DNA of 64,000 nucleotides from Erythrobacter dokdonensis DSW-74 (GCF_001677335.1 NZ_LZYB01000004.1:62001-126000); one strand, 5' to 3'; counted from the stretch's first letter, positions 1-8,972 are shown. Numbers and translations are program-made. Notes: generated by a model not told the origin, from the letters alone.

Positions 1-243
1 ATCGAGCCCGCCGTGGCGTTCCTTGACCGCGCGCATGACCTCGATCCACTGGTCCTCGCTGGTGACATCCAGCGCCATGGCATCACCGCCGATCTCGGCC
101 GCGACCTTGTGCGCCAGTTCGACCTCGCGGTCGGTGACGATCACCGTCGCACCCTCGCGCGCCAGCGCCTCGCAGTCGGCCTTGCCCAGACCCATTGCGC
201 CGCCCGTAACGAGCGCGACCTTGCCTGCCACCCTGCCCGCCAT
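1..243 (-). CDS. SDR family oxidoreductase, N-terminal part (cut by window edge)
   Basis: The first 81 codons of a classical short-chain dehydrogenase/reductase; the rest lies beyond position 1. The cofactor loop TGGAMGLG is at residues 13-20, and an Asp at the end of beta-2 (VIVTDRE) suggests NAD(H) preference. The ATG at 243 follows a GGGGAGAG ribosome site, a leader seen before many genes of this region. It is divergent from the Rieske oxygenase gene at 372 and probably belongs to the same catabolic region. The substrate cannot be told from the fragment. Confidence 0.85.
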   Translation of the reverse strand, partial: MAGRVAGKVALVTGGAMGLGKADCEALAREGATVIVTDREVELAHKVAAEIGGDAMALDVTSEDQWIEVMRAVKERHGGLD

Positions 244-320
244 CTGCTCTCTCCCCGAAGCGTTGTTATAGCCTGCAGCCTATCGGGCGCGCGGGCCGCC
301 GCCACTGTCGAAAGCGCGCA

Positions 321-350
321 TTCGCAGGCCGGGCTGACAGAGCCTATCCT
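321..350 (+). promoter_or_regulatory. putative sigma70 promoter of the first Rieske oxygenase gene
   Basis: TTCGCA (321-326) and TATCCT (345-350) are separated by 18 bases and end 21 bases before the ATG at 372. The hexamers are only partial matches to the consensus, so this is a by-eye proposal. Confidence 0.3.
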
Positions 351-371
351 TGCCGCAAGGGGAGAGGCGAG

Positions 372-1685
372 ATGATGGACGCGGCCGAAGTCACCCGGTT
401 GAAGGCGCTGATGGAGTGGGAAGGCAGGCGCACCGCACCGCCAGAGGGCTTCCCCAGGCTGCCCGACATGCCTGCCGCGCGCTATACGTCGCCAGAATAT
501 TTCGCGCTCGAACGCGAACACGTGTTCCGCAAGTCCTGGCTGTTCGCCGGGCACATGGACGAGGTTCCGGAACCGGGGTGCTGGATGCGCTGGCACAATG
601 CCGGCGATCCGATCGTTATCGTCCACGGCATGGACGGCAAGGTACGCGCCTTCCACAATACCTGCCGCCACCGCGGCGCGCCTGTCGTGACAGAGGATCG
701 CGGCAAGTCGAGCCGCCTGATGTGCGGCTATCACAACTGGACCTACAAGACCGACGGGAGCCTGGTCGGCGTGCCCGAGCGGCGCGATTTCCCCGAGGAT
801 TTCGATCTGTCGTGCCGGGGTCTGCTGCCGGTCAGGTGCGAACTGTTCGGCAAGGTCATATTCGTCAATTTCGACGAGAACGCGATCCCGCTCGTCGACT
901 GGCTCGGCCCGCTCGCGCGCGAATGGGAGGAGTTCGCCTTCGACCGCATCCGCCTCGCCGCGCGGCACAGCTTCGATCTCAATTGCAACTGGAAGGTGGC
1001 GATGGAGGCCAACATGGAAGTCTACCATGTGCCTTTCATCCATCCCCAGACAGTCGCGCCGCTGGTCGATTCGACGCGCAATCTCAACACCATGTACCCC
1101 AATGGCCATGCGCGGATGCTGGCTCCGCCGCCGCAGCAGACCGACCGCGAACATGTGCGCGCGATTGATTCGCCGCCGGGCTGGCAACAGATCGAGACCG
1201 TGGGTGAGCTGGGGCGCACCTGCACCCAGAGCTACACGCTGTTTCCCAACTGGGTCAGCCCCTTGAGCAACTACTTCGTGCCCCCGCTGGTGTTCTGGCC
1301 CACCTCGCTGACGACCACGCGGCTCGAACTGGTGACCATGGCACTGGACTGGGGTGACGCCCCCGCACCCGACCTGTGGACCGTACCCGATGCCAGCCAG
1401 CCTAACGGACGGCAGATGAGCCCGATCATCCTCGAGGACACCCAGTTCGGCGAGGCAATCCAGCACTCGATGCAATCGGCCGCCTTCCGCAGCGTGCCCC
1501 TGTCCTATCAGGAAGCGCGCATCTACGCCTTCCACCAGAGCCTCGACAGGATGATCGGGGAACGCAACATCCCCGAGCATCTGCGGGTCGAACCGGTGAT
1601 CGGCAGCGACTGGATCTGGCCCAATGATCCGCGCACCGCGCAGATGGAGCGCGAGCGCAGCGCAGGTCGGCAGACAGCGAAATGA
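372..1685 (+). CDS. Rieske non-heme iron oxygenase, alpha subunit
   Basis: Terminal oxygenase of 437 aa of the aromatic-ring-hydroxylating type. The Rieske [2Fe-2S] ligands are C98-x-H100 and C118-x2-H121; the mononuclear iron motif is E216-x2-H219-x4-H224 in the C-terminal catalytic domain. Such enzymes use O2 and electrons from a ferredoxin/reductase to hydroxylate an organic substrate; no small beta subunit or redox partner is adjacent. ATG codons at 372 and 375 both fit; a purine-rich GGGGAGAGG site lies just upstream. The next gene is a TonB-dependent receptor, which suggests coupling of uptake and first attack. The substrate is unknown. Confidence 0.9.
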   Translation: MMDAAEVTRLKALMEWEGRRTAPPEGFPRLPDMPAARYTSPEYFALEREHVFRKSWLFAGHMDEVPEPGCWMRWHNAGDPIVIVHGMDGKVRAFHNTCRHRGAPVVTEDRGKSSRLMCGYHNWTYKTDGSLVGVPERRDFPEDFDLSCRGLLPVRCELFGKVIFVNFDENAIPLVDWLGPLAREWEEFAFDRIRLAARHSFDLNCNWKVAMEANMEVYHVPFIHPQTVAPLVDSTRNLNTMYPNGHARMLAPPPQQTDREHVRAIDSPPGWQQIETVGELGRTCTQSYTLFPNWVSPLSNYFVPPLVFWPTSLTTTRLELVTMALDWGDAPAPDLWTVPDASQPNGRQMSPIILEDTQFGEAIQHSMQSAAFRSVPLSYQEARIYAFHQSLDRMIGERNIPEHLRVEPVIGSDWIWPNDPRTAQMERERSAGRQTAK

Positions 1686-1724
1686 CGCTACGGCACCGTG
1701 CTTTTGCAGGCTGTTGTGACGTTT

Positions 1725-1753
1725 TTGTCGCACATTGGCGCGGTCACTATCGC
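1725..1753 (+). promoter_or_regulatory. putative promoter of the TonB-dependent receptor gene
   Basis: TTGTCG (1725-1730) and TATCGC (1748-1753) are spaced by 17 bases. An interrupted inverted repeat, CTATC (1747-1751) and GATAG (1761-1765), straddles the -10 element and could be an operator. The leader to the ATG at 1884 is then about 125 bases. In the 198-base gap 1686-1883 this is the only structure noticed. Confidence 0.45.
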
Positions 1754-1883
1754 TTTTGCTGATAGCGTGTTCGCGCGCGGGCCATACACCTGCATGCCAT
1801 ACCGATAGGCGCGAAGAAACGCGCCACGGCACTGGGGAACCAGGGCGCGCGGGCGAGCCGCGGCCCGCAGGGGAGAGAGGACC

Positions 1884-4334
1884 ATGAACACACTTCGTGC
1901 CCGAAATGTATCCGGAGCCCGCCACGGCAGATTGCGCACGGCGCTGCTTTGCGGCGCTGCCCTTGGCGGCGTTGCCGCGCTGCCGAGCGCAGCCCATGCG
2001 CAGGATTCCGAAGCGGCCGCCGCTCAGGGCGACGAATTCGGCGAGCGCGTGATCATCGTTCAGGCTCGTCGCCAGAACGAAACTCTGCAGGAAGTCCCCG
2101 TTACGGTGACCTCGATCGGGGGCCAGACGCTCCAGCGTTACAATGTCGACCAGGTGGCCGACATCACCAGCCGCGTGCCGACCCTGAATGTGCAGGTCGG
2201 CGGCTCGGGTTCGGGCGGCCAGCTTTCCTTGCGCGGCGTCGGTTCGTCGAACATCTCGGCCGCCTTCGATTCGGCGGTGGCGTTCGAATATGACGGCGTG
2301 GTGGTCTCGACCATGCGCCTCGTGCAGGCCGGCTTCTTCGATGTCGAGCAGATCGACGTGCTGCGCGGCCCGCAATCACTGTTCTTCGGCAAGTCGGCGA
2401 CCGCCGGCGTGCTCTCGCTGCGCTCGGCCAACCCGACACCCGATTGGGAAGTCGGGATGCGCGCTTCCTATGAATTCGAGGAAAAGGGCTACCTCGTCAA
2501 CGGCTACATCTCCGGCCCGATCACCGATACGCTGGGCATCCGCGTCGCCGCGCAGTTCAACGATATCGACGAATTCCAGCTGATGCAGCCGAACACGCCT
2601 GCGGTGAACCAGGAGCGCGGGCTGACCGATTTCATCGGCCGCGTCACGCTCGACTGGAACCCCGCCGATCGCTTCCGCGCCAACCTCAAGGTGCAATACA
2701 CCAAGAACGAGAATGATGGTGCGATCGGCACGGCCGAGATCGGTTGCGGCGCCAATGGCGTGGCCGATCCGATCGTGCTGCTGGGCGGAGCCATCTCGAT
2801 TCCTGCGGGCTATGATTGCAACGCCTTCGACCAGCGCTACTACCTGACCGACGCGGCGGGGCCGCTGGCCGGGCCGGTGCCAGGCAACTCGCCCGCCGAC
2901 GGCCGCAATGGCGTGCCTTTCGGGGAAACCGAAGTGTGGTTCGGGCGGCTCCAGTTCGACCTCGACCTCTCCGACACGCTGACCCTGACTTCGGTCACCG
3001 GCCTGCTCAACATGGATGCGATCGATTACGACATCTATTCCTATGGCGGCTTCCTGCCCGGCCCGAACGGCACCCGCCTGCCGGGCGGCGCGGGCGCATC
3101 CGACCCGATCAACAAGCTCGAGCAGTACAGCCAGGAACTGCGCCTCGCCTCGGATTTCGACGGGGCCTTCAACTTCATGCTCGGCGCGTTCTATGAAGAC
3201 CGCACCTTCATTTTCGACACGTCCCAGCAGGGGGTGAACATCTCGTTCCTCGGGCCTGATCCGGTGACCGGCTTCACCTATGACTGGGACAAGACCCACA
3301 CCACCAAGACCGAAGCCCTGTCCTTCTTCGGCAGCGCGATGATCCAGCTGACCGACAAGCTGGAACTGTCGGGCGGGATCCGCTGGACCGACGAGACCAA
3401 GATCCAGACGATCGCGGTGCCTTACGTCCACACCTTCCTGCAAGGGCCGGGCTTTGTGGCGCCGGGGTTCTTCTCGGGGCCGATCCGGTTCCAGGATGAC
3501 AATTTCTCGCCCGAAGTCACATTGCGGTATCAGGCGAACGATGATCTCAACTTCTTCGCCTCCTACAAGACCGGCTTCAAGTCGGGCGGTATCGACAACT
3601 CGGCGCTGCCGTCCAACAGCCTCAGCCAGGCGGCGCAGTCGGGTGACTTCAGCTCGCTGATCTTCCAGTCGGAAGAAGCGGAAGGCGGGGAAATCGGCTT
3701 CAAGTCGCAATGGGCAGGGCGTAGCTTCACCCTCAACGCGACCGCCTATTACTATGTCTTCACCGACCTGCAGGTGCAGAACTTCAACGCCGTCACGGTG
3801 CAGTTCGCCACCAGCAATGCGGGTGAACTGACGACCAAGGGCGTTGATCTGGAAGCGCGCTGGATTACGCCGCTCGACGGGCTCAACCTCTCGGCCAACC
3901 TGTCCTATCTCGATGCCGAATACACCGACACCTTCATCCAGCCGCTGGGCATCTCCACGGTCGATCTCAAGGGACGGCGCGGCAGCCAGGCACCGGAATG
4001 GGCGGGCAACATCGCGGCGGATTGGACCATTCCGCTGTCCGACAGTCTCGAGATCTTCCTGTCGGGCAACGTGGCCTATAACGACGGCTACATCACCGAC
4101 GAGGCGACGCTGAACGACTATGTCCAGCCGAGCTTCTGGACGATCGATTCCAACGTGTCGATCGGTCACCCCGACGGCAAGTGGAAGCTTTCGCTGATCG
4201 CCACCAACCTGACCGACGAGATCTTCGTCATTACCTCGGGCGGGCGTCCGTTCCTGCCGGTGGGCGGCGACGATCTGGTGCTTACGCAGAACCGCGGTCG
4301 GCAGGTCTTCGCGGAAATCAGCTTCCGCTTCTGA
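1884..4334 (+). CDS. TonB-dependent outer-membrane receptor
   Basis: A protein of 816 aa with a signal peptide ending near residue 39 (AAHAQ), a TonB-box-like stretch (ERVIIVQARR), a plug domain (VPVTVTSI through the FFGKSATAGVLS region) and a long beta-barrel ending in Phe (AEISFRF), as expected for an outer-membrane barrel. It imports a ligand into the periplasm with energy from TonB-ExbBD. The start follows GGGGAGAGAGG. Position between two Rieske oxygenases suggests that it brings in their hydrophobic substrate; this is inference, and a siderophore role is less likely because no siderophore genes are nearby. A strong terminator follows. Confidence 0.95.
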   Translation: MNTLRARNVSGARHGRLRTALLCGAALGGVAALPSAAHAQDSEAAAAQGDEFGERVIIVQARRQNETLQEVPVTVTSIGGQTLQRYNVDQVADITSRVPTLNVQVGGSGSGGQLSLRGVGSSNISAAFDSAVAFEYDGVVVSTMRLVQAGFFDVEQIDVLRGPQSLFFGKSATAGVLSLRSANPTPDWEVGMRASYEFEEKGYLVNGYISGPITDTLGIRVAAQFNDIDEFQLMQPNTPAVNQERGLTDFIGRVTLDWNPADRFRANLKVQYTKNENDGAIGTAEIGCGANGVADPIVLLGGAISIPAGYDCNAFDQRYYLTDAAGPLAGPVPGNSPADGRNGVPFGETEVWFGRLQFDLDLSDTLTLTSVTGLLNMDAIDYDIYSYGGFLPGPNGTRLPGGAGASDPINKLEQYSQELRLASDFDGAFNFMLGAFYEDRTFIFDTSQQGVNISFLGPDPVTGFTYDWDKTHTTKTEALSFFGSAMIQLTDKLELSGGIRWTDETKIQTIAVPYVHTFLQGPGFVAPGFFSGPIRFQDDNFSPEVTLRYQANDDLNFFASYKTGFKSGGIDNSALPSNSLSQAAQSGDFSSLIFQSEEAEGGEIGFKSQWAGRSFTLNATAYYYVFTDLQVQNFNAVTVQFATSNAGELTTKGVDLEARWITPLDGLNLSANLSYLDAEYTDTFIQPLGISTVDLKGRRGSQAPEWAGNIAADWTIPLSDSLEIFLSGNVAYNDGYITDEATLNDYVQPSFWTIDSNVSIGHPDGKWKLSLIATNLTDEIFVITSGGRPFLPVGGDDLVLTQNRGRQVFAEISFRF

Positions 4335-4355
4335 CCGGCCCGACAATCTGGCAGG

Positions 4356-4388
4356 GGGCGGTTGCGCAAGCAGCCGCCCTTTTGCTTT
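4356..4388 (+). terminator. Rho-independent terminator after the TonB-dependent receptor
   Basis: Stem of 10 pairs (GGGCGGTTGC, 4356-4365, with GCAGCCGCCC, 4370-4379, one G-U pair) closed by a GCAA tetraloop and followed by TTTTGCTTT. It separates the receptor gene from the next Rieske gene. Confidence 0.85.
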
Positions 4389-4400
4389 GGCGCCGCTCTG

Positions 4401-4442
4401 CCAAAAGTGAGCATTGCCGCAAGGGCAGCGAAGGCGGATGCT
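4401..4442 (+). promoter_or_regulatory. putative promoter with upstream CCAAAA element
   Basis: TTGCCG (4414-4419), 17 bases, then GATGCT (4437-4442), ending 35 bases before the ATG at 4478. CCAAAA (4401-4406) sits exactly 7 bases before the -35. The same arrangement precedes the genes at 20702 and 18777, so the upstream element may bind a shared activator. Confidence 0.4.
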
Positions 4443-4477
4443 CGCCCCGAGCAATCGCGGCTACGGGAGAGGAAGCC

Positions 4478-5707
4478 ATGTCACGCGAAGAACTGGTCGC
4501 CATGACCCGCAACCTGGTAGCGCACGGCGCTGCCGACACGATGGAATATGCCGACGAGGTCGTGCGCATTCCGGCGAGTGCCTATACCGACCCGGCGCTG
4601 TTCGAAGTTGAAAAGCGCCAGATCTTCCGCCGCCTGCCGCTGATGGTCGCACCCTCGTGCGAGCTGCCGAACCCCGGCGACTTCAAGGCGATGGACATTT
4701 GCGGCGTGCCGCTGCTGCTATCCCGTCAGAAGGACGGCAGCATGGGCGCCTTCCTCAACATGTGCACCCACCGCGGCAACCCGCTGGCGAGCGGCTGCGG
4801 CAATGCCAGCCGCTTTACCTGCGGTTATCACGGCTGGACCTTCAAGGCCGACGGCGACCTGATCGGGGTGGCCGATGCGCAGGATTTCGGCAAGATCGAC
4901 AAGAGCCAGCACTGTCTGACGAAATTCCCCGTCTACGAGAATGCGGGGCTGATCTGGGTCACGCTTGATCCCGCCTCCAAGCTGGATATCGCCGATTACC
5001 TGTGCGGCTATGACGAATTGCTCAAGGCCTTCGAATTCGAGGGCTGGACCCTGTTCGCGCAGCGCACGCTACCGGGGCCGAACTGGAAGACAGCCTATGA
5101 CGGCTATCTCGATTTCTACCACCTGCCGGTGCTGCACAAGGACACTTTCGGCGCGGATTTCTACAACCGCGCCAATTACTTCGCCTTCGGCCCGCACCAG
5201 CGCCTCAGCACCCCGTCGAAATTCGCGATCAAGGTATCGGGCGATGACGACCAGCAGCTCGATCTGGAAGCCCTGAGCGATGACGACCTGCCGCAGGAAG
5301 TGCTGGTGCAGGGCGTGTGGACGATCTTCCCGCACATCTCGATCGCCAGCTTCTACGGCGGCGGGCAGCGCGGGGCGATGATCAGCCAGCTGTTCCCCGG
5401 CGAGAAGGTGGGCGAAAGCTTCACCACCCAGTTCTACGTCATGGAAAACCAGCCCGAGACGCCCGAACAGGTCCAGGCCGCGCACGACCAGTTCAACTTC
5501 CTCGAAGTGGTGGTCCGCGATGAGGATTACGCCACGGGCAAGCGCCAGCAACAGGCGCTCGCCTCAGGCCTGATGAAAGAGGTGCTGTTCGGCCGCAACG
5601 AGAAGGGCGGGCAGGTCTTCCACCAATGGGTCGAACGGCTCACCAACGCGACCGATGACGAGCTGGTGGAGATCTTTGCACAGGAACAGCGGCAAGCGGC
5701 GGAGTAA
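4478..5707 (+). CDS. Rieske non-heme iron oxygenase, alpha subunit
   Basis: An oxygenase subunit of 409 aa. Rieske ligands are C96-x-H98 and C115-x2-H118; the catalytic iron site is D212-x2-H215-x4-H220, with the canonical Asp. The ATG at 4478 follows GGGAGAGGAAGCC; the reading frame is open further upstream but that part overlaps the terminator. It is the second of three unrelated Rieske subunits in the window, each without an adjacent ferredoxin, reductase or beta subunit. Probable role: hydroxylation or O-dealkylation in the degradation pathway; the substrate is not deducible. Confidence 0.9.
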   Translation: MSREELVAMTRNLVAHGAADTMEYADEVVRIPASAYTDPALFEVEKRQIFRRLPLMVAPSCELPNPGDFKAMDICGVPLLLSRQKDGSMGAFLNMCTHRGNPLASGCGNASRFTCGYHGWTFKADGDLIGVADAQDFGKIDKSQHCLTKFPVYENAGLIWVTLDPASKLDIADYLCGYDELLKAFEFEGWTLFAQRTLPGPNWKTAYDGYLDFYHLPVLHKDTFGADFYNRANYFAFGPHQRLSTPSKFAIKVSGDDDQQLDLEALSDDDLPQEVLVQGVWTIFPHISIASFYGGGQRGAMISQLFPGEKVGESFTTQFYVMENQPETPEQVQAAHDQFNFLEVVVRDEDYATGKRQQQALASGLMKEVLFGRNEKGGQVFHQWVERLTNATDDELVEIFAQEQRQAAE

Positions 5708-5805
5708 CGGACGCCCCGGTTGCAGGTGCCCGCACCTTTGCTTCGCCCGCCGGGCCGTTCGATCTGTAACGGGTCGGTAAGCGTTCCATATCTACACTTA
5801 TCGCA

Positions 5806-6306
5806 ATGGCAACGGGATCTCTTCGCTTCGTCGATCATGGCGATTGGTTCGATGCCGCGCTGAGCGCATTGTTCCTGATCATATTTCCTGTCGTCATCAT
5901 TTCCGTTTGGCTTGGCGTTCCCGAAGTCGCACCCGTCTGGGCGGCAGTGGCTTTGACCGTTGGAGCTTTGGTTTGCATTCCATTCCCGCTGCGCGATGTG
6001 GTTCGCGCCCGCACGCGGATTCTGACAATCAATCCCGGCGAGCGCCGCATTGAGGCAACGACCAGATCGCCCTTCGCACTATCCAGCGAAGTCTGGCAGT
6101 TTGCGGATGTGAACGCGATTGTGGTTCGTCGCTCGACCAGTCCGGAAGGCGATTTTCACCGAGGTGCGGTGTCGCTGAACGACGGCCGCGAATATATTTT
6201 TGTCCAAGGCAATCACGAAACGGGCGTTCGCAAACGTGCCGAGGAACTCAAATCAGCCCTGCGCGCCGGCGGATTGGACACGGCGATCCTCATCGAAGGC
6301 CGATAA
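5806..6306 (+). CDS. hypothetical membrane protein with PH-like cytosolic part
   Basis: A protein of 166 aa with two hydrophobic segments (about residues 17-37 and 44-62) followed by a polar beta-rich region (ILTINPGERRIEATT, DVNAIVVRR) that resembles the small bacterial PH-like membrane proteins. Its codons are less GC-extreme than those of the neighbours. There is no clear ribosome site before the ATG at 5806. It converges on the NmrA-like gene. I do not recognise a function; it may be an unrelated insertion between pathway genes. Confidence 0.65.
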   Translation: MATGSLRFVDHGDWFDAALSALFLIIFPVVIISVWLGVPEVAPVWAAVALTVGALVCIPFPLRDVVRARTRILTINPGERRIEATTRSPFALSSEVWQFADVNAIVVRRSTSPEGDFHRGAVSLNDGREYIFVQGNHETGVRKRAEELKSALRAGGLDTAILIEGR

Positions 6307-6354
6307 ACCGCATTCGGGTTCACCGGCCTTCGGTGATCTGACGCGAACGGAGGC

Positions 6355-7302
6355 CTATCCGAAGGCAGGCCGGTAATTGCTCTCGCCCCAGTCCTGCCGC
6401 TTGGTCCATTCGCCCATCGTTTCCAGCTTGCCGTCGAGTTCGGGGAAGCGTTCGTAGACGTGGTCCATGTCGACCGCGAAGGGCTTGGTGGGTGCCTCGT
6501 TGTTGTATTCGTAAAAGGCCTGGATGCCTTGGGCGAAGCCTTCGCGCATTTCCGCCGGCATGGAGTCGCCCGCCGCCTCGACCAGATAGCGGCCGAACTC
6601 TTCCGGCGTGCACGGGTCGTAGGCAATCTCCTTGCCCAGCGCCTCACTGAGGCAGGCCGTCACCTGCTTGCCGACCAGCCGCTCCGGCCCGCCGATATTG
6701 AGCCATGCGCCTTCCATGTCGGGCCGCTCGAGACTCGCCAGCATGAAGCGCGCGACGTCATCCAGACTGATCCAGTTGGCTTCGAGGTTGGGATTGTGCG
6801 GGTACACATAACGCCCTTCGTTGACGATGAAGGGCCGCGCCCAGTTGGTCAGCAGGTTGTCCATGAACAGCACGGAGCCGAACACCGTCCCCGGCGCGCC
6901 AGAGCGCCACAGGGCGTTGATGCCCTTGGTGTTTTCGCCATAGGTGAAGGGATCGCCGGGCTTGTCGGGAATCCAGCTCGATGTGTTCCAGACAACGCGC
7001 TTCACCCCCAGATGCGCGGCGACCTTGCCGACCTCGCCGATCAGATAGGCACGGTCCGCGCGGGCCTGCAAAGGGTGGGTGTAGAAGATGTAGTCCGACC
7101 CTTCGAGCGCGTCATGGAAGGTCGACGTGTCGTAAAGATCCATCGGCCGCACCTCGACCCGCTCGACCCCTTCCACCGGCGCGCCCTCCAGCGCATCGGG
7201 GCGGCGCGAGATAGCCCGCACGTCATACCCCGCCGCAAGCGCCTGGCGCACCTGCGCCAAGCCTTGCCGCCCGCTCGCGCCGATCACCGTGATGAGTGCC
7301 AT
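6355..7302 (-). CDS. NmrA-like NAD(P)-binding protein
   Basis: A Rossmann-fold protein of 315 aa. The dinucleotide motif GASGRQG is at residues 8-14, followed by AISRRP at the end of beta-2, where an Arg typically binds the NADP phosphate. It lacks the YxxxK of classical SDRs and resembles the NmrA/atypical SDR group, which includes redox sensors and reductases such as isoflavone-reductase-like enzymes. The ATG at 7302 follows GGGGAGAGAGAC, identical to the leader at 15309. Divergent from the MDR reductase at 7435. Either a reductase of the pathway or a sensor; not decidable here. Confidence 0.8.
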   Translation of the reverse strand: MALITVIGASGRQGLAQVRQALAAGYDVRAISRRPDALEGAPVEGVERVEVRPMDLYDTSTFHDALEGSDYIFYTHPLQARADRAYLIGEVGKVAAHLGVKRVVWNTSSWIPDKPGDPFTYGENTKGINALWRSGAPGTVFGSVLFMDNLLTNWARPFIVNEGRYVYPHNPNLEANWISLDDVARFMLASLERPDMEGAWLNIGGPERLVGKQVTACLSEALGKEIAYDPCTPEEFGRYLVEAAGDSMPAEMREGFAQGIQAFYEYNNEAPTKPFAVDMDHVYERFPELDGKLETMGEWTKRQDWGESNYRPAFG

Positions 7303-7349
7303 GTCTCTCTCCCCATTTGTGCTTTGTGCAACAGACTAGGAAGCGCCCC

Positions 7350-7378
7350 TTGCGCGCGCACCGCGCCAAAGTGATAGC
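7350..7378 (+). promoter_or_regulatory. putative promoter of the MDR reductase gene
   Basis: TTGCGC (7350-7355) and GATAGC (7373-7378) with 17 bases between them, 56 bases before the ATG at 7435. GATAGC is also the proposed -10 of the gene at 20702. Confidence 0.4.
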
Positions 7379-7434
7379 GACCTAGCGAAAAGGCGGGGTT
7401 GCCGTGGCGGTGCGCGGGGCCAAGAACTGCCGCG

Positions 7435-8436
7435 ATGGACAACCGTTTCTGGCGCATCGACAGCCGCCCCGAAGGCACGGATTTCGCCAATGCGCTGACG
7501 CTGGTGGAAGCCCCGCTCGCACCGCTGACAGACGGCGAGATCCGCATCCGCAATTCGCACCTTTCGATGGATGCGGGCACGCGGCTGTGGCTGACGGCCC
7601 GCGAGGATGGATATCAGCCGCCGCTCCCGCTCGGCATCCCGATGACGGGGCTGGTGCTGGGCGAGGTGGTGGAGAGCCGCGCCGAGGGCTTCGCGCCGGG
7701 CGATCTGGTGCGCGCCTTCGGGCAATGGGCGGATATCAGCACCGTCGATGCCGTCATGTCGGGCGCAATCCTGCTCGATCCTTCGGTCGCGGACCGGCGC
7801 GCGTGGTTCGGCCCGCTCGGCATGAACGGCTGGACGGCGCTGTGGGGCGTCGAGCGCACCGGCGCGGCCCGGCCGGGCGAGCGCGTGCTGGTCTCGGCGG
7901 CAGCAGGGGCAACCGGCATCCTCGCGGTGCAGATCGCGAAACTGCTCGGCTGCGAGGCATGGGGGATTGCGGGCGGGGCAGAGAAATGCGCCTACCTGAC
8001 CGATGAACTCGGGATTGCCGGCGCGGTCGATTACAAAGCGGGCGACGTCGGCGCACAGCTCGATGCGGCCCGAGGCTTCGATGTCTATTTCGACAATGTC
8101 GGGGGTGCGCTGCTGGATCAGGTGCTCACCCGCATGAACCACTATGGCCGGATCGCGGTGTGCGGCTTGCTCGCGGACTACACCGCCGGCACCCGAACTG
8201 CGCCACGCGAATTCGATCAGGTGCTGATGCGGCGCCTGCGGATCGAGGGCTTCTTCTCGCCCGATTTCATGCACGAAGGCCCCGCCCTGACCGAGCGGTT
8301 AAGAGCGTGGCACGAGGCGGGTGAACTCGTCATGCCCTATGACGTGACATGCGGCCTGGAAAATACTCTCGCCGCCTATGCCAAGCTGTTCACCGGCGGC
8401 AATATCGGCAAGGTGATCGTGGAGCTGGATCAATGA
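7435..8436 (+). CDS. MDR-family NADP-dependent oxidoreductase (PTGR/CurA-like)
   Basis: A zinc-free medium-chain dehydrogenase/reductase of 333 aa. The glycine-rich loop AAAGATG is at residues 155-161, and the family's conserved stretch FDVYFDNVGG is near the C-terminal third. Relatives (prostaglandin/leukotriene reductases, CurA) reduce the C=C bond of enones with NADPH. I chose the ATG at 7435 because the protein then starts like its relatives (MDNRFWRI); a TTG at 7399 is possible. Its stop overlaps the start of the next gene (ATGA), so both are probably co-translated. One of three MDR reductases in the window. Confidence 0.88.
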   Translation: MDNRFWRIDSRPEGTDFANALTLVEAPLAPLTDGEIRIRNSHLSMDAGTRLWLTAREDGYQPPLPLGIPMTGLVLGEVVESRAEGFAPGDLVRAFGQWADISTVDAVMSGAILLDPSVADRRAWFGPLGMNGWTALWGVERTGAARPGERVLVSAAAGATGILAVQIAKLLGCEAWGIAGGAEKCAYLTDELGIAGAVDYKAGDVGAQLDAARGFDVYFDNVGGALLDQVLTRMNHYGRIAVCGLLADYTAGTRTAPREFDQVLMRRLRIEGFFSPDFMHEGPALTERLRAWHEAGELVMPYDVTCGLENTLAAYAKLFTGGNIGKVIVELDQ

Positions 8437-8972
8437 CCGGAAGTCTCGAAGACCGCGAAGCCATCCGCGATATCCTCGCCGCCTATGCCCATGCCATCGA
8501 CCGGCGGCGCTGGGGGATGATGGAGCGGCTTTTCCATGATGATGCGACCTTCCGTTTCGGGCTGGTGGAAGGCGACTGGCGCGGCTTTGTCGAACAGGCG
8601 CGCGCAATCATCGACCCCTGCCTTGCCACCCAGCACCAGCTCGGCCAGACGATCTTCGGCTTCGAGGGGCCGGACCTGTGCCACACCGAAACCTATATGA
8701 CCGCGATGCACACCATCCCCCCCGGCTATCCGATGACGGCGGCCTTTCCCGACAAGGGGGCAATCTATTCCGGCATCGTCGCGGGGCGTTACGTGGATCG
8801 CTTCGAGAAGCGAAAGGGCGAATGGCGCATCGCCCAGCGCATCGGGCTTTACGACTGGCGCGAGTTCCGGGTGGCGGAAGGCGTCGACCTCTCCGACACG
8901 CCCGAAGGCGCTGCAGGCTATCATGACGCGCGCGACCCTTCGACTGCGGCGGTGAGGCAGTGGCTCGGCTAG
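8433..8972 (+). CDS. SnoaL/NTF2-like protein
   Basis: A cone-shaped alpha+beta barrel protein of 179 aa, with the typical opening EDREAIRDILAAYAHAIDR and the DRFEKRKGEWRI strand pair. In this superfamily the pocket hosts cyclases, dehydratases, isomerases and hydroxylating-enzyme helpers. Start overlaps the stop of the upstream MDR gene by 4 bases. Its last codon overlaps the convergent thioesterase gene (shared CTAG). It is similar in layout to the product of 12953-13471. The reaction is unknown. Confidence 0.8.
   Translation: MTGSLEDREAIRDILAAYAHAIDRRRWGMMERLFHDDATFRFGLVEGDWRGFVEQARAIIDPCLATQHQLGQTIFGFEGPDLCHTETYMTAMHTIPPGYPMTAAFPDKGAIYSGIVAGRYVDRFEKRKGEWRIAQRIGLYDWREFRVAEGVDLSDTPEGAAGYHDARDPSTAAVRQWLG

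Noticed and set aside
141..2375. Long open frame of 744 codons on the minus strand
   Set aside because: Antisense to the first Rieske gene and the start of the receptor gene, with no domain pattern; the high GC content leaves antisense frames open.
2376..4454. Long open frame of 692 codons on the minus strand
   Set aside because: Antisense to the TonB-dependent receptor and made up of Arg/Val/Gly-rich text without motifs.
5724..5739. Small hairpin AGGTGC/GCACCT followed by TTT after the second Rieske gene
   Set aside because: The loop has 2 bases, which leaves a 5-bp stem at best; too weak to call a terminator.
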